This document shows, in pieces, positions 48,494 through 57,596 of a DNA stretch of 64,000 bases. The translations under genes and the position numbers were made by a program. Origin of the DNA: Rugosimonospora africana (lineage in GTDB: Bacteria; Actinomycetota; Actinomycetes; Mycobacteriales; Micromonosporaceae); the NCBI RefSeq assembly GCF_016862975.1, contig NZ_BONZ01000041.1, positions 1-64,000 of the forward strand. The letters are read 5' to 3'. The notes beneath the pieces were generated by a model, which worked only from the letters and a program-made list of their open reading frames with translations, was not told the DNA's origin and ran no database searches. Within the stretch, counting starts at the first letter, position 1; the number at the start of each line of letters is the position of its first letter.

Positions 48494-49752
48494 CGGCGAC
48501 ACTGCTGTTCCTCGTCGCGGACACCGGCGGCGGCCACCGGGCGGCGGCGGACGCGGTCGCGCAGGCGCTGCGTCACGACTACCCGGGCGCGTTCGCGCCG
48601 GTGCTGTGCGACCCGCTCGGCGGCCCGGGTTCGGCCGCCGTGCTGCGCCGTCTCACCGGCCTGTACGGCCCGTCGATCCGGCTGGCGCCCTGGGCCTGGG
48701 GCGCGGTCTACCACGGCTGCGACTTCCGTGCGTCCGCACGCATTCTGCGGTCGACGCTGCTCACCCTCGCCGACCGGCCGGTCGCCGACGCGGTGGCACG
48801 CCACCGGCCGGCCGCGATCGTGTCGTTCCACCCGCTGACCGGCTCGGCCGCGATCCGGATCCGGGACGTCGCGGCGCCGCGGGCCCCGGTGGTCACGATC
48901 GTCACCGATCTGGTGAGCATCCACGCGACGTGGCGGGACGGCGACGCGGACCGGATCGTCGTGCCACCCAGCGCCGCGTGGGTTCCGGGCGGGCGCCCGG
49001 GGCGCGCGCGGGTGGACATCGGCCCGCCGGTGGCGGCGGCGTTCGCCGCGGGTCCGCCGCGCCCGGCAGAGCGGGCGGCCCTGCGCCGGTCGTTGGGCCT
49101 GGACGAGCACCGGTTCCTGGTACTGCTGACCGGCGGAGGCGAGGGTAGCGGCGGCATCGCCTCCCGGGCGACGGCGATCCTGCGGCACTTCGACGACGTC
49201 GGCGTGGTCGTGCTGAGCGGCCGCAATCGCCGGCTGCACGACCGGCTCGCCAGCCTCGCCGGCCGGTGGGGCGGGCGGTTGACCGTCCGCGGGTTCGTCG
49301 ACAACATGGCGGACTGGCTGCGGTGCGCCGACGTCCTCGCCGGGAAGGCGGGCCCGGGCACGATCGCGGAAGCCACCTGCTGCGGCACCCCGCTGCTGCT
49401 GACCTCGCACCTGCCGGGACAGGAGAGCGGGAACATCGAGTTCGTCGTCGGCGCCGGGGCCGGCAGGCATGTCCCGACGGTACGGCGGCTGGTGCGCGAG
49501 ATCGGCCTGCTGCGCCGGGATCCAGCGGCCGTCGACCGGATGCGTACCGCCTCGGCGCGGCTGGGCCGTCCCGGTGCCGCGTCCGAAATCGCGGCGCTGC
49601 TGGCCGACCTCGTCGGCGTACCCGCACCCGCCGTCCCGACCGGTCTGGACCGCCGCGGGGCGGAAGGCACGCCGAGCCTGACTGGTCTGGGTCGTCGCGC
49701 GGCAGCAGGCGCGTCGAGCCTGACCGGTCGCAACAGTGGAGGTATCCGATGA
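48490..49752 (+). CDS. MGDG-synthase-like (GT28) glycosyltransferase
   Basis: Protein of 420 aa. LFLVADTGGGHRAAADAVAQ is the N-terminal motif of monogalactosyldiacylglycerol synthase-like enzymes (SxGGGHxxAA), with LLTGGGEGSGGI and CADVLAGKAGPGTIAEATCC as donor-binding elements. This family adds sugars to diacylglycerol or other lipids and to certain antibiotics at the membrane surface. GTG 48490 overlaps the preceding stop. The last ~40 residues (SLTGLGRRAAAGASSLTG) are encoded by two REP-like palindromes and replace the usual C-terminus. ATGA overlap with the glycoside hydrolase. Confidence 0.85.
   Translation: MTATLLFLVADTGGGHRAAADAVAQALRHDYPGAFAPVLCDPLGGPGSAAVLRRLTGLYGPSIRLAPWAWGAVYHGCDFRASARILRSTLLTLADRPVADAVARHRPAAIVSFHPLTGSAAIRIRDVAAPRAPVVTIVTDLVSIHATWRDGDADRIVVPPSAAWVPGGRPGRARVDIGPPVAAAFAAGPPRPAERAALRRSLGLDEHRFLVLLTGGGEGSGGIASRATAILRHFDDVGVVVLSGRNRRLHDRLASLAGRWGGRLTVRGFVDNMADWLRCADVLAGKAGPGTIAEATCCGTPLLLTSHLPGQESGNIEFVVGAGAGRHVPTVRRLVREIGLLRRDPAAVDRMRTASARLGRPGAASEIAALLADLVGVPAPAVPTGLDRRGAEGTPSLTGLGRRAAAGASSLTGRNSGGIR
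49637..49730. repeat. REP-like palindromes, copies B1/B2, inside a coding sequence
   Basis: Two head-to-tail imperfect palindromes with GACCGGTCTGG / GACTGGTC ends, sharing the middle GACTGGTC. They match copies A and C but lie in the final 120 bp of the GT28 gene and are translated. Confidence 0.65.
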
Positions 49753-50918
49753 CAGCCGCGATGGTGACCGCCGGTGTCGCGACAGCCGGCGCGATCGCCG
49801 CCGCGCTGGTGGCTCCGGTGGCGGCACAGGTACGCATCGCTCGGGCGGCCCGGCCACTGACCGACGGGTGGTCGGGCATGCCGGTGGCCGGCCGCGGCGC
49901 GACCAGGCTCGGCCTCAGTTTCCGGCCGAGACAGGCCGAGGCGATGGGACTGGAATCCGATGCGTGCCTACGCACACTTCTGGCGTACCCGTTCCAGGTG
50001 ATCCGGCTCGCCGCGTACTGGGATCGGATCGAGCCGGCGCCGGGCAGCTTCCAGCCAGACGAACTGGACCGGCAGATCGACGCCGCCGAGCAGGCCGGCA
50101 AGGACATCATCGTCTGTGTCGGCGCGGTCAAGGCGTTCGGCTACCCCGAGTTCTTCGTACCCGGCCATCACCTGCCCCAGCCGCTGCGCGAGGGACGCCT
50201 GGTGGAACCCGGACACCACCCGGCACTGCTGGGCGCGGCGACCGGATTCGTCACCCAGATCGTGCGGCGGTACCGGGACCGGCCGGCGATCGTGGCGTGG
50301 CAGGTCGAGCACGAGGCCGTCGACCCGCTCGGCATGGAACACTCGTGGCGCCTGTCGGAGGACTTCGTGCGCCGCGAGGTCGACGCGGTACGCGCGGCCG
50401 ACCCGACCCGGCCGGTGCTGATGAACGGCTTCCTACCCACCTCGCTTCCAGTCGCCGTGCAGCAGGGCTGGCGCACCCGGGACCAGGGTGACTCGCTGTC
50501 GGTGGCGCAGCGGCTGGCCGACATCGTCGGCGTGGACTTCTATCCGCGCCACGCGCTGGTCGCCGCGGCCGGGCGCAGCGTGTACCTCGACGGCAGCCGC
50601 ACGCCGTGGCAGCAACGCCGGCGCCGGCGGCTGTTCGCCCGTGCCGCGGCCACCGGCAAGCAGGTCATGGTCTCGGAGGGGCAGGCGGAACCGTGGGAGG
50701 CGGTGACCGACCCGCCCAGCCCGGACCATGCCGGGATGTACAGCTGCCTGCCGGAGCACGTGATCGGCAACTTCAACCAGTGCATGCGGTGGAGCCGCGA
50801 GGCGCGCTCGCCGGTGTCCGCGTACCTGTTCTGGGGCGCGGAGTACTGGCTGCTCCGCGAGCGCGGCGGGGACAGCCGCTACCTGCGGGCGTTCCAGCGG
50901 GTACTGGAGTGTTCCTGA
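49749..50918 (+). CDS. Glycoside hydrolase (GH5/GH42-like clan A), N-terminally anchored
   Basis: Protein of 389 aa. The N-terminus (MVTAGVATAGAIAAALVAPV) is a likely signal anchor. The TIM-barrel starts at RLGLSFRPRQAEAMG; the acid/base Glu is in AWQVEHEAVDPLG and the nucleophile Glu in QVMVSEGQAEPWE, spaced as in clan GH-A retaining beta-glycosidases. GVDFYPRHA and the C-terminal PVSAYLFWGAEYW support the fold. ATG 49749 overlaps the glycosyltransferase stop. A hydrolase at the end of an export/glycosyl-transfer cassette may trim or recycle the glycoconjugate made by it (inference). Confidence 0.8.
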   Translation: MTAAMVTAGVATAGAIAAALVAPVAAQVRIARAARPLTDGWSGMPVAGRGATRLGLSFRPRQAEAMGLESDACLRTLLAYPFQVIRLAAYWDRIEPAPGSFQPDELDRQIDAAEQAGKDIIVCVGAVKAFGYPEFFVPGHHLPQPLREGRLVEPGHHPALLGAATGFVTQIVRRYRDRPAIVAWQVEHEAVDPLGMEHSWRLSEDFVRREVDAVRAADPTRPVLMNGFLPTSLPVAVQQGWRTRDQGDSLSVAQRLADIVGVDFYPRHALVAAAGRSVYLDGSRTPWQQRRRRRLFARAAATGKQVMVSEGQAEPWEAVTDPPSPDHAGMYSCLPEHVIGNFNQCMRWSREARSPVSAYLFWGAEYWLLRERGGDSRYLRAFQRVLECS

Positions 50919-51050
50919 GCGGTCGCCGCGTCCCACCACGGCCTGCTCACCGTTGCGTCCACTGTCCGTCCACAGTGGACACAGCGACCGCCGGCCGGGC
51001 GTCATCCGGCCGAGTGCCTCCGGAATCCTTGTCCCGCGCGAACTCCGCTT

Positions 51051-51162
51051 CGACTGGTCTGGCTCGGCGCGTCTGGCGCCGCGCCACGACCCAGACCAGT
51101 CGCCGACCAGGCAGGCCTGGCGCGTCTGGCGCCGCGCCACGACCCGACCCGACCCGGTCGAC
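51051..51162. repeat. REP-like palindromes, copies C1/C2
   Basis: C1 (51051-51102) runs from CGACTGGTCTGGCTCGGCGC to CACGACCCAGACCAGTCG with a GTCTGGCGCCGCGC centre, the most complete palindrome. C2 follows head-to-tail and reuses GGCGCGTCTGGCGCCGCGCCA, ending GACCCGGTCGACC. Located in the 660-bp spacer before rpf; the rest of that spacer up to 51382 shows no gene. Confidence 0.7.
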
Positions 51163-51382
51163 CGCCATCCTGCCATGTGAATACCTCGTGCTTCCTGAAT
51201 GTCGTAAATATCGGCCTCCGCCCCGGCTCGACCGCACTCGACCGGGTGAATCTCGTGAGCAGTCTCACCAACTTCCCGATTCCGTTTGTACGGAGGCGGT
51301 CTACGGGCCTAGCGTCGCGTGGTCCGCATCCGTGGACCACGCCGCCGGCACGCCGAGTCCTGCCACCGGTCGGCGCAACCAG

Positions 51383-52263
<881 letters not shown>

Positions 52264-52271
52264 AACGCTCG

Positions 52272-52301
52272 GGGGCGCCCGCCACTGCCGGCGGGCGCCC
52301 C
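52272..52301 (+). terminator. Hairpin terminator after rpf
   Basis: GGGGCGCCCGCC and GGCGGGCGCCCC form a perfect 12-bp stem with loop ACTGCC, 8 bp past the stop. Confidence 0.8.
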
Positions 52302-52359
52302 GCCGACGGCCGGCGACCGCGGCCGGAGACCCGCCGGCAGGTGGCGACCGCGGCGGCCG

Positions 52360-53124
52360 TCAGGCGGTGTTGGTAACCGCGGTGAGCAGGCGCCGCAACC
52401 GGACGACGAGATCCCCGTCGCCGTCGATCCTCACGCCGTCCCCGCCGTCGCGGTTGTAGAGCCACCGCAGCAGGACGTCCGGTGCGGCGCGGACGGTGGC
52501 GGCGGCCGCAACGAATCCGACTTCCGAAGTCACCTCGGCGCCGTCCGGGCGTACCGTGACCCGCCACGCGACATCGCCCGCCGCCACCAGCACCTGGCGA
52601 CCGGCCCAGTCGCTCAACCGGTCGGCGAACTCCTCCGGAAACAGCCGGGTCACCGTCTCCAGGAATTCGATCAGCAACTCGTCGAGCCCGTCCGTGGCCA
52701 GATCCTGGGGGATCGGGGTCACCGCCCGGCCCCCGGCCAACTCCGCGTCCACCCGGTGGATGGCGGTCTCGTGTGCCATCCGCCGGATCCAGAACCGTAC
52801 CGTCTCGTGCGGCTCGCGCCCGACGTGCTCATCCGGGTCGCGGTCGGCGAACTCGGTGGTCATCGCCGCGTAGCAGCGGTCCAGCGCGGCCACCGGCTCC
52901 TCGGCCGCGAGATCCTGGCGCGGTGTGGCCGCGTGCATCCGCAGCCGCCGTACGACGACGTTCTGGTACAGGTCCGCGACGTGCCGGGCGAGGTCGGCTA
53001 GCGTCCACTGTGGACATGTGGGTACCGGTGCCCCCGGGTTGCCGGCCACGACCGCCCGCAGCCGGGCCAGATCACGGTCGAGGCCGTCGAGCAGCCGGGC
53101 GACGTCCAGCCGAATGGCGTCCAC
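52360..53124 (-). CDS. Maleylpyruvate-isomerase-family (mycothiol-dependent) protein
   Basis: Protein of 254 aa, DinB-like four-helix bundle. CPQWTLADLARHVADLYQN carries the first metal His and RRMAHETAIHRVDAELAGG the HExxxHR metal motif; a C-terminal beta domain follows. Family members use mycothiol, the actinobacterial thiol cofactor, for isomerisation or thiol transfer. GTG 53124 has GGAGCGG upstream. It follows the response-regulator gene by 9 nt on the same strand and may be cotranscribed with it. Confidence 0.85.
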   Translation of the reverse strand: MDAIRLDVARLLDGLDRDLARLRAVVAGNPGAPVPTCPQWTLADLARHVADLYQNVVVRRLRMHAATPRQDLAAEEPVAALDRCYAAMTTEFADRDPDEHVGREPHETVRFWIRRMAHETAIHRVDAELAGGRAVTPIPQDLATDGLDELLIEFLETVTRLFPEEFADRLSDWAGRQVLVAAGDVAWRVTVRPDGAEVTSEVGFVAAAATVRAAPDVLLRWLYNRDGGDGVRIDGDGDLVVRLRRLLTAVTNTA

Positions 53125-53133
53125 GACCGCTCC

Positions 53134-53853
53134 TCAGGCGTCGATCTCGTCCCGGCCGGCCCGCTCCGGCGCGGCGGCGAACGACCGGTATTCCCCGACC
53201 TCCCGGGAATCGATCAGGCCGTCCTCGATCGCGCGGGCCAGCAGGGCGAACGTCGTCGGCGCCGCCCGGCCCGCCTTGATGTACTTCATCCGGGCCCGGT
53301 CGATGTACTGCTTCACGGTGTTTTCCTGGATGCTCATCCGGCGGGCGACGGACGCCTTCGACATGCCCTGGAACCACAGGCGCAGCGCCTCCTGCTCCTG
53401 CCCGGACAACCGGGGACTGGCCGGGCGCTGGTCGGTGACCATCGCACCGGCCACGCTGGGCGTCACATATGGCCGGTCCGCCGCGACCGCGACCAGCGTC
53501 TCCACGCAGTGGTCGCGACCCTCGTGCTTGGCCAGGTAGGCGCACGCCCCTGCGTCGAGCACCTTCAGGATGGTGTCCGGATCGCTGCTCTGGGAGAACA
53601 CCACGATGCGCCGCCCGGTCGCGGTCAGCCCCTCGATCCGGTCGATGACCGGGCCGTCGCCCAGGTTGAGGTCGAGCAGCACGACATCGCAGCTACCGCC
53701 CGGCCCGTCGAGCACCTCGTCGATGCTGCCGCCCACGGCGATGACCTCCACGCGCCGCGCATCGTCGGTCCGGATCCAGGACTGGATGCCCTCCAGCACC
53801 ACCGGGTGATCGTCGATGACCGCCACCCGCACCTTGGCCTGGCTCTCCGTCAC
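53134..53853 (-). CDS. NarL/LuxR-type response regulator
   Basis: Protein of 239 aa from GTG 53853 (GAGGAG upstream). Receiver domain: VAVIDDHPVVLEGIQSWIR with the acidic pair, DVVLLDLNLGDG with the phospho-acceptor Asp, VFSQSSD, and YLAKHEG with the switch Lys. The LuxR-type output is LSGQEQEALRLWFQGMSKAS, then VARRMSIQENTVKQYIDRA. It is divergent from the sensor-kinase gene and is its likely partner. Confidence 0.9.
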   Translation of the reverse strand: MTESQAKVRVAVIDDHPVVLEGIQSWIRTDDARRVEVIAVGGSIDEVLDGPGGSCDVVLLDLNLGDGPVIDRIEGLTATGRRIVVFSQSSDPDTILKVLDAGACAYLAKHEGRDHCVETLVAVAADRPYVTPSVAGAMVTDQRPASPRLSGQEQEALRLWFQGMSKASVARRMSIQENTVKQYIDRARMKYIKAGRAAPTTFALLARAIEDGLIDSREVGEYRSFAAAPERAGRDEIDA

Positions 53854-53941
53854 CCGAGCGCTCCTCTCCGCACCACTGGTCCATTCTGGACCGAACCGAT
53901 GGCGTACGGTATCCGTCCGGGCGGTTCGACCTGATTGATGA

Positions 53942-53971
53942 TTGTCGAGTCGCCCCGGTTTGCGCCATAGT
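53942..53971 (+). promoter_or_regulatory. Probable promoter of the sensor-kinase operon
   Basis: TTGTCG (53942-53947) and CATAGT (53966-53971) with an 18-bp spacer, 42 bp before the ATG at 54014. This also explains why the open frame that begins at the TTG should not be taken as coding. Confidence 0.4.
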
Positions 53972-54013
53972 GTCAGAGCGGGTTCCCTCGCGTACAAGTA
54001 CCGGGAGGCTTCG

Positions 54014-55402
54014 ATGGCGACCGAGTTGACCTCGGCCGGATCCGCTGCCCCGGTCCGCGCTCCCCGGCCCCGGTGGCGGGTGCCCGAACGGCTGCTGCCC
54101 TCGGCCCTGCTGCCGACCGCGTTGCTGCCCGGCGCGCAGGCGCCGGACGCCCCGGAGCACACACCCGGCTCGTCTTCGCAGAAGCCCGCGACGTACGCGC
54201 TGCGAAAGCTCACCGCCTGGTTCGCCTGCGCGCTTCGTGACGCGGTCGCGTTCGTCGGCAGCGTCGCCGCGCTCGTCGGTGTCGCCCGGCCGGGGTCACT
54301 GCCCTGGGTGCTGCCGGCCGTCGCGCTCAACATCGGCTGGGCCGCGCTGTTCACCTGGGTCGCGCTCACCCGCGGACTGCGTGCCTGGCTCGTGGCCGTC
54401 GAGGTGCTGCTGACCACCACGCTGTGCGTGCTGCACGGTCACCTGACCGCCGCCGACGCGCTGCCGGCCGGAGCCGGGTGGGTCACGGTACTCGCCTCGA
54501 TGACCGTCGTGATCGCCAACTTCGCCTGGCCGCTGCCGGTCGCCGTACCGGCGGGGCTGGTCGTGGTCGCCGGATACCTGATCGGTGCGGCGCTGGCGGA
54601 CCTGCCCGACCACGGCCTTGTCCAGGCGGCGATCCTCGTGGTGCAGGTGGCGTTGGCCGCTGTGCTGATGGCGCTGATCCGCCGCGCCACCGCCCAGGCG
54701 GACCGGGCTCTCGACGGGTACGAGCGGGTGCGCCGGGCCGCCGACGTGGCCTCCGCGCGGCGCGCGCACGAACGCGAGGAGAACCGCCGCCTGCACGACA
54801 CCGTGCTGGCCACGCTGACCATCGTGGGCACCGGCGCGATCGATCGGGGCTCCGCGACCCTGCGCGAGCGGGCGGTGGCCGACCTCGCGGTGATCGACGC
54901 CCTGGGCCGGGCGGCACAGGCCGACGCCGACCACGGCCGGCTCGACCAACGCCTGCGCGACGTCGCCGCGCAGGCTCCCGTCGAACTCGACGTGGAGCTG
55001 AGCCTGCTGCCGTGCGTGGTGCCCGGCGAGGTCGCCGAGGCGTTCGCCGGGGCCGCCGGCCAGGCGTTGGCCAACGTGGTACGGCACGCCGGGGTGAACG
55101 CCGCCGAGGTCCGGCTGGGGCGCCGGGGCGACGAGATCCTCGTGGAAGTCGTCGACTCCGGGCGTGGGTTCGATCCGGGCCGGGTACCGGCGCACCGCTA
55201 CGGGCTGCGGGAAGCGATCCGCGGCCGGATGCGGGCGGTCGGCGGCGAGGCGGCCATCGATTCGTCCCCGGGGCACGGCACCCGGATCACGCTGACCTGG
55301 CCCGCCGCCATGCCCCATGGCAACGGCGCCGTCACCCGTACCGCGACCGTCCAGGGTGCGGACCATGGAGGCCCGGATGGCAACGGAGGCCCGAATGGCT
55401 GA
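54014..55402 (+). CDS. Membrane sensor histidine kinase (HisKA_3/HATPase-like)
   Basis: Protein of 462 aa from ATG 54014 (GGGAGG upstream). A Pro/Leu-rich N-terminal tail (LLPSALLPTALLPGA, a 15-bp repeat), about six membrane segments, then the dimerisation helix EENRRLHDTVLATLTIV with the phospho-acceptor His, and an ATP-binding domain: GQALANVVRHAG (N box) and EVVDSGRGFDPGR (G box), GHGTRITLTW. It should phosphorylate the divergent NarL-type regulator. The 3' end contains duplicated ribosome-site/start sequences for the next gene. Confidence 0.85.
   Translation: MATELTSAGSAAPVRAPRPRWRVPERLLPSALLPTALLPGAQAPDAPEHTPGSSSQKPATYALRKLTAWFACALRDAVAFVGSVAALVGVARPGSLPWVLPAVALNIGWAALFTWVALTRGLRAWLVAVEVLLTTTLCVLHGHLTAADALPAGAGWVTVLASMTVVIANFAWPLPVAVPAGLVVVAGYLIGAALADLPDHGLVQAAILVVQVALAAVLMALIRRATAQADRALDGYERVRRAADVASARRAHEREENRRLHDTVLATLTIVGTGAIDRGSATLRERAVADLAVIDALGRAAQADADHGRLDQRLRDVAAQAPVELDVELSLLPCVVPGEVAEAFAGAAGQALANVVRHAGVNAAEVRLGRRGDEILVEVVDSGRGFDPGRVPAHRYGLREAIRGRMRAVGGEAAIDSSPGHGTRITLTWPAAMPHGNGAVTRTATVQGADHGGPDGNGGPNG
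55365..55397 (+). promoter_or_regulatory. Duplicated ribosome-site-plus-start module
   Basis: GGAGGCCCGGATGGC and GGAGGCCCGAATGGC lie 18 bp apart, each a ribosome site followed by an in-frame ATG (55377 and 55395); a further ATG is at 55365. The duplication offers alternative starts for the downstream sensor-like protein and overlaps the kinase stop. Confidence 0.6.
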
Positions 55403-56546
55403 CGAGCCCGCCGAACTCGTCGAACGCGGCTACACCCGGGGCACCGCGATCGCCGTCGTGGTGATCGTCATCATCTGGCACATCGGCAACGACCTGCCCA
55501 CCACACTGACCGGCTGGTCCACGTACCGGTGGCCGGGCGTGGTCGCCGCCTGCTGGCTGGTCTTCTCGGCGCTGACCGGCGTGTGCGCCTGGTACCTGCT
55601 GCGCCGCGACGGCCACCTGCCGCTGCCCGGGCTGGTGCTGGGCATCCTGCTGGCCGACTCGCTGGCGGTCGACCTGTGCAGCCCCGGCCGGATGCTGACG
55701 CAGTCCAACTGGGCCTGGGGCGCGGTGGGCTGGCTCGTACTCATTGTGTTCTGGCGCAAGCCGATCCGGGGAATGGCGCTGTTCCTCGCGGTCAATGCCG
55801 CGGTGGCGTTCGTGGTGCTGGTACCCGACCGGGAGTTCGGCCGGGTCGGGGTGTCGCGGTGGCTGATGATCGTCGTGGGTACCGCTGCTTTGCAGCTGGG
55901 GCTGTCCGGTGCGGTACGGGCGCTGCGTACCGCCGCCGGATGGTCCGCCCGGGCCTCGGCCGCGCAGGCGGCGACCGCCACCCGCCGGGCCGCGGCCGAC
56001 GAGCTGCACCTGGCCCGCCGCCAGCGCTACGAGGTGCTCCGCAAGGGAGCCGCCGACGTGCTGGCCGAACTGGGCTACGGCGCCGACCCGACGGACGTGC
56101 GCATCCAGCACCGCTGCGCGGCGGAGGCGGCCCGGCTGCGCCGCCTGGTGGTGGAGACCGACGACATCTCCGATCCGCTGGTTCATGAACTGCGCGCCTG
56201 TGCCGACATCGCCGAACGCAAGGGCGTCATCGTCGACCTCGTCACCGCCGGGGAGGTGCCGCCGCTGCCGGTACCGGTGCGCCGCGCGCTGACCGAGGCG
56301 CCGATCGCGGCCCTCGCGGCGGCCCGGGGCGAGGCCCGGATCACCGTGACGGTCGGCGGCGGCCTGGTCGCGGTCAGCGTCGTCGCGGACACCGAGCTGG
56401 ACCTCGACGCCATCTCCGAGGTGATCGCCCCGGAGCCCGACAACGGCGCCGCGGAGGTCGAGTCGTTCCGGGACGGGGATCGGCTCTGGGTCCAGGCCAG
56501 CGTGCGCATCGACGAGCCGGCATCGGCCACGGTCCCGGCCCGCTGA
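55395..56546 (+). CDS. Second sensor-like membrane protein with degenerate kinase domain
   Basis: Protein of 383 aa from ATG 55395; starts at 55365 and 55377 are possible. Five to six membrane segments (AIAVVVIVIIWHIG, VVAACWLVFSALTGV, LVLGILLADSLAV, ALFLAVNAAVAFVVLV, WLMIVVGTAALQL) precede a cytosolic part with a long helix (ARRQRYEVLRKGAADVLAEL) and RRALTEAPIAALAAARGEAR, similar in shape to an ATPase domain but without N or G boxes. No phospho-acceptor His motif. Probably a non-catalytic partner that modulates the kinase encoded upstream, whose stop it overlaps. Confidence 0.7.
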   Translation: MADEPAELVERGYTRGTAIAVVVIVIIWHIGNDLPTTLTGWSTYRWPGVVAACWLVFSALTGVCAWYLLRRDGHLPLPGLVLGILLADSLAVDLCSPGRMLTQSNWAWGAVGWLVLIVFWRKPIRGMALFLAVNAAVAFVVLVPDREFGRVGVSRWLMIVVGTAALQLGLSGAVRALRTAAGWSARASAAQAATATRRAAADELHLARRQRYEVLRKGAADVLAELGYGADPTDVRIQHRCAAEAARLRRLVVETDDISDPLVHELRACADIAERKGVIVDLVTAGEVPPLPVPVRRALTEAPIAALAAARGEARITVTVGGGLVAVSVVADTELDLDAISEVIAPEPDNGAAEVESFRDGDRLWVQASVRIDEPASATVPAR

Positions 56547-56669
56547 CCGCTCGGTCGCGGATCCGACAGGACAACGGCGCCAGTCACACTGCGTGTACCT
56601 GCTGATCCACCGGCGTGACCCCGATCGGGGGTCATGCCACCGGCGCCACCGGCCGCCACACTTGTCGTC

Positions 56670-57494
56670 ATGGAGCACTCGGGGGCTTTGCAGGCTGCGG
56701 CGCGGCGGGAAGCGAAGCGTTTCGACCACCGTTGGTGGGAGGCGTCCGCGCCGCTGTACGACCGGTTGTGGACCGAGCCGCTGAGCGCGCGGCTGGCCGA
56801 GACGATCGTCGAGCTGGCCGGGGCGCCGGGCCGCCTGGTGCTTCTGGCCGGGGCGGCGCAGCCCACCCTCGCCACGGCGCTCGTCGAGGCCGGTCACCGG
56901 GTGGTGGCACTGGGACGGCAGCCGTCTGCGGCCGCGGCGGCGGGTCCCGCGCCGTCACGGTCGCAGACAGCCCGATCGCAGGCGACCCAGCGGCTGTCCC
57001 CGCGTTCGGTGGCCCGGGCGACGGTGACCTGGCTGGGCGACGACGTGGACGACCTGTCCGGGCTGCACGCCAGCGTCGACCTCGTGGTCGCCGTGAACGT
57101 GGTGCACACCCAGCCGCGACCCGCGATCACCGCGCTGCGGCTGGCCGGTCTGCTGGCCGAGGGCGGGCGGCTGATCTGCACCGGGCCAGGGGAGCGGACC
57201 GGCGGGGTACGGGTGGCCCGCGCCGAGCGGCGCACCGGCCTGGGCTGGGGCACGGTCTGGGCGCACGCCGCCGGCCGGCTCACGGTCGAGGCGCTGGACG
57301 CGCTGACCGCCCACCACCGCAACCAGGCGCTGCCGCTGGCGGTACGGGCCGCCGCGGACGCCTTCAGGCTCGACATCAGCTGGATCGAGGTACCGCAGGC
57401 GAAGCAGACCCTCGCCGTCCTCGACCGGGTACCCGCGCCCGACCCCGCGTCGACGTTGATCCCGGGACTACCCGCCCTCCCCAACACACGGTAG
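56670..57494 (+). CDS. Methyltransferase-like protein, degenerate
   Basis: Protein of 274 aa from ATG 56670 (ATG 56634 also open). WWEASAPLYDRLWTEPLSAR resembles the start of small-molecule methyltransferases; LVLLAGAAQPTLATALVEAG is where the SAM motif GxGxG would be, here without the Gly pattern; VDLVVAVNVVHTQPRP is like motif IV. It may be a methyltransferase homolog that has lost cofactor binding. A Ser/Arg/Gln-rich stretch (PSRSQTARSQATQRLS) is probably another short repeat. Solitary, convergent with the MerR gene. Confidence 0.55.
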   Translation: MEHSGALQAAARREAKRFDHRWWEASAPLYDRLWTEPLSARLAETIVELAGAPGRLVLLAGAAQPTLATALVEAGHRVVALGRQPSAAAAAGPAPSRSQTARSQATQRLSPRSVARATVTWLGDDVDDLSGLHASVDLVVAVNVVHTQPRPAITALRLAGLLAEGGRLICTGPGERTGGVRVARAERRTGLGWGTVWAHAAGRLTVEALDALTAHHRNQALPLAVRAAADAFRLDISWIEVPQAKQTLAVLDRVPAPDPASTLIPGLPALPNTR

Positions 57495-57510
57495 TCGACC
57501 GGACGCGGAC

Positions 57511-57545
57511 GGGGCCGCCGCTGGCTGACCAGCCGCGGCGGCCCC
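57511..57545. terminator. Bidirectional terminator
   Basis: GGGGCCGCCGCTGGCT and AGCCGCGGCGGCCCC pair around GACC, between two convergent genes. Confidence 0.75.
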
Positions 57546-57596
57546 TCCGCCGACACGTCGTGGTGTCGGCCCTGACGAAACCTCAGCTCGGCGTCG

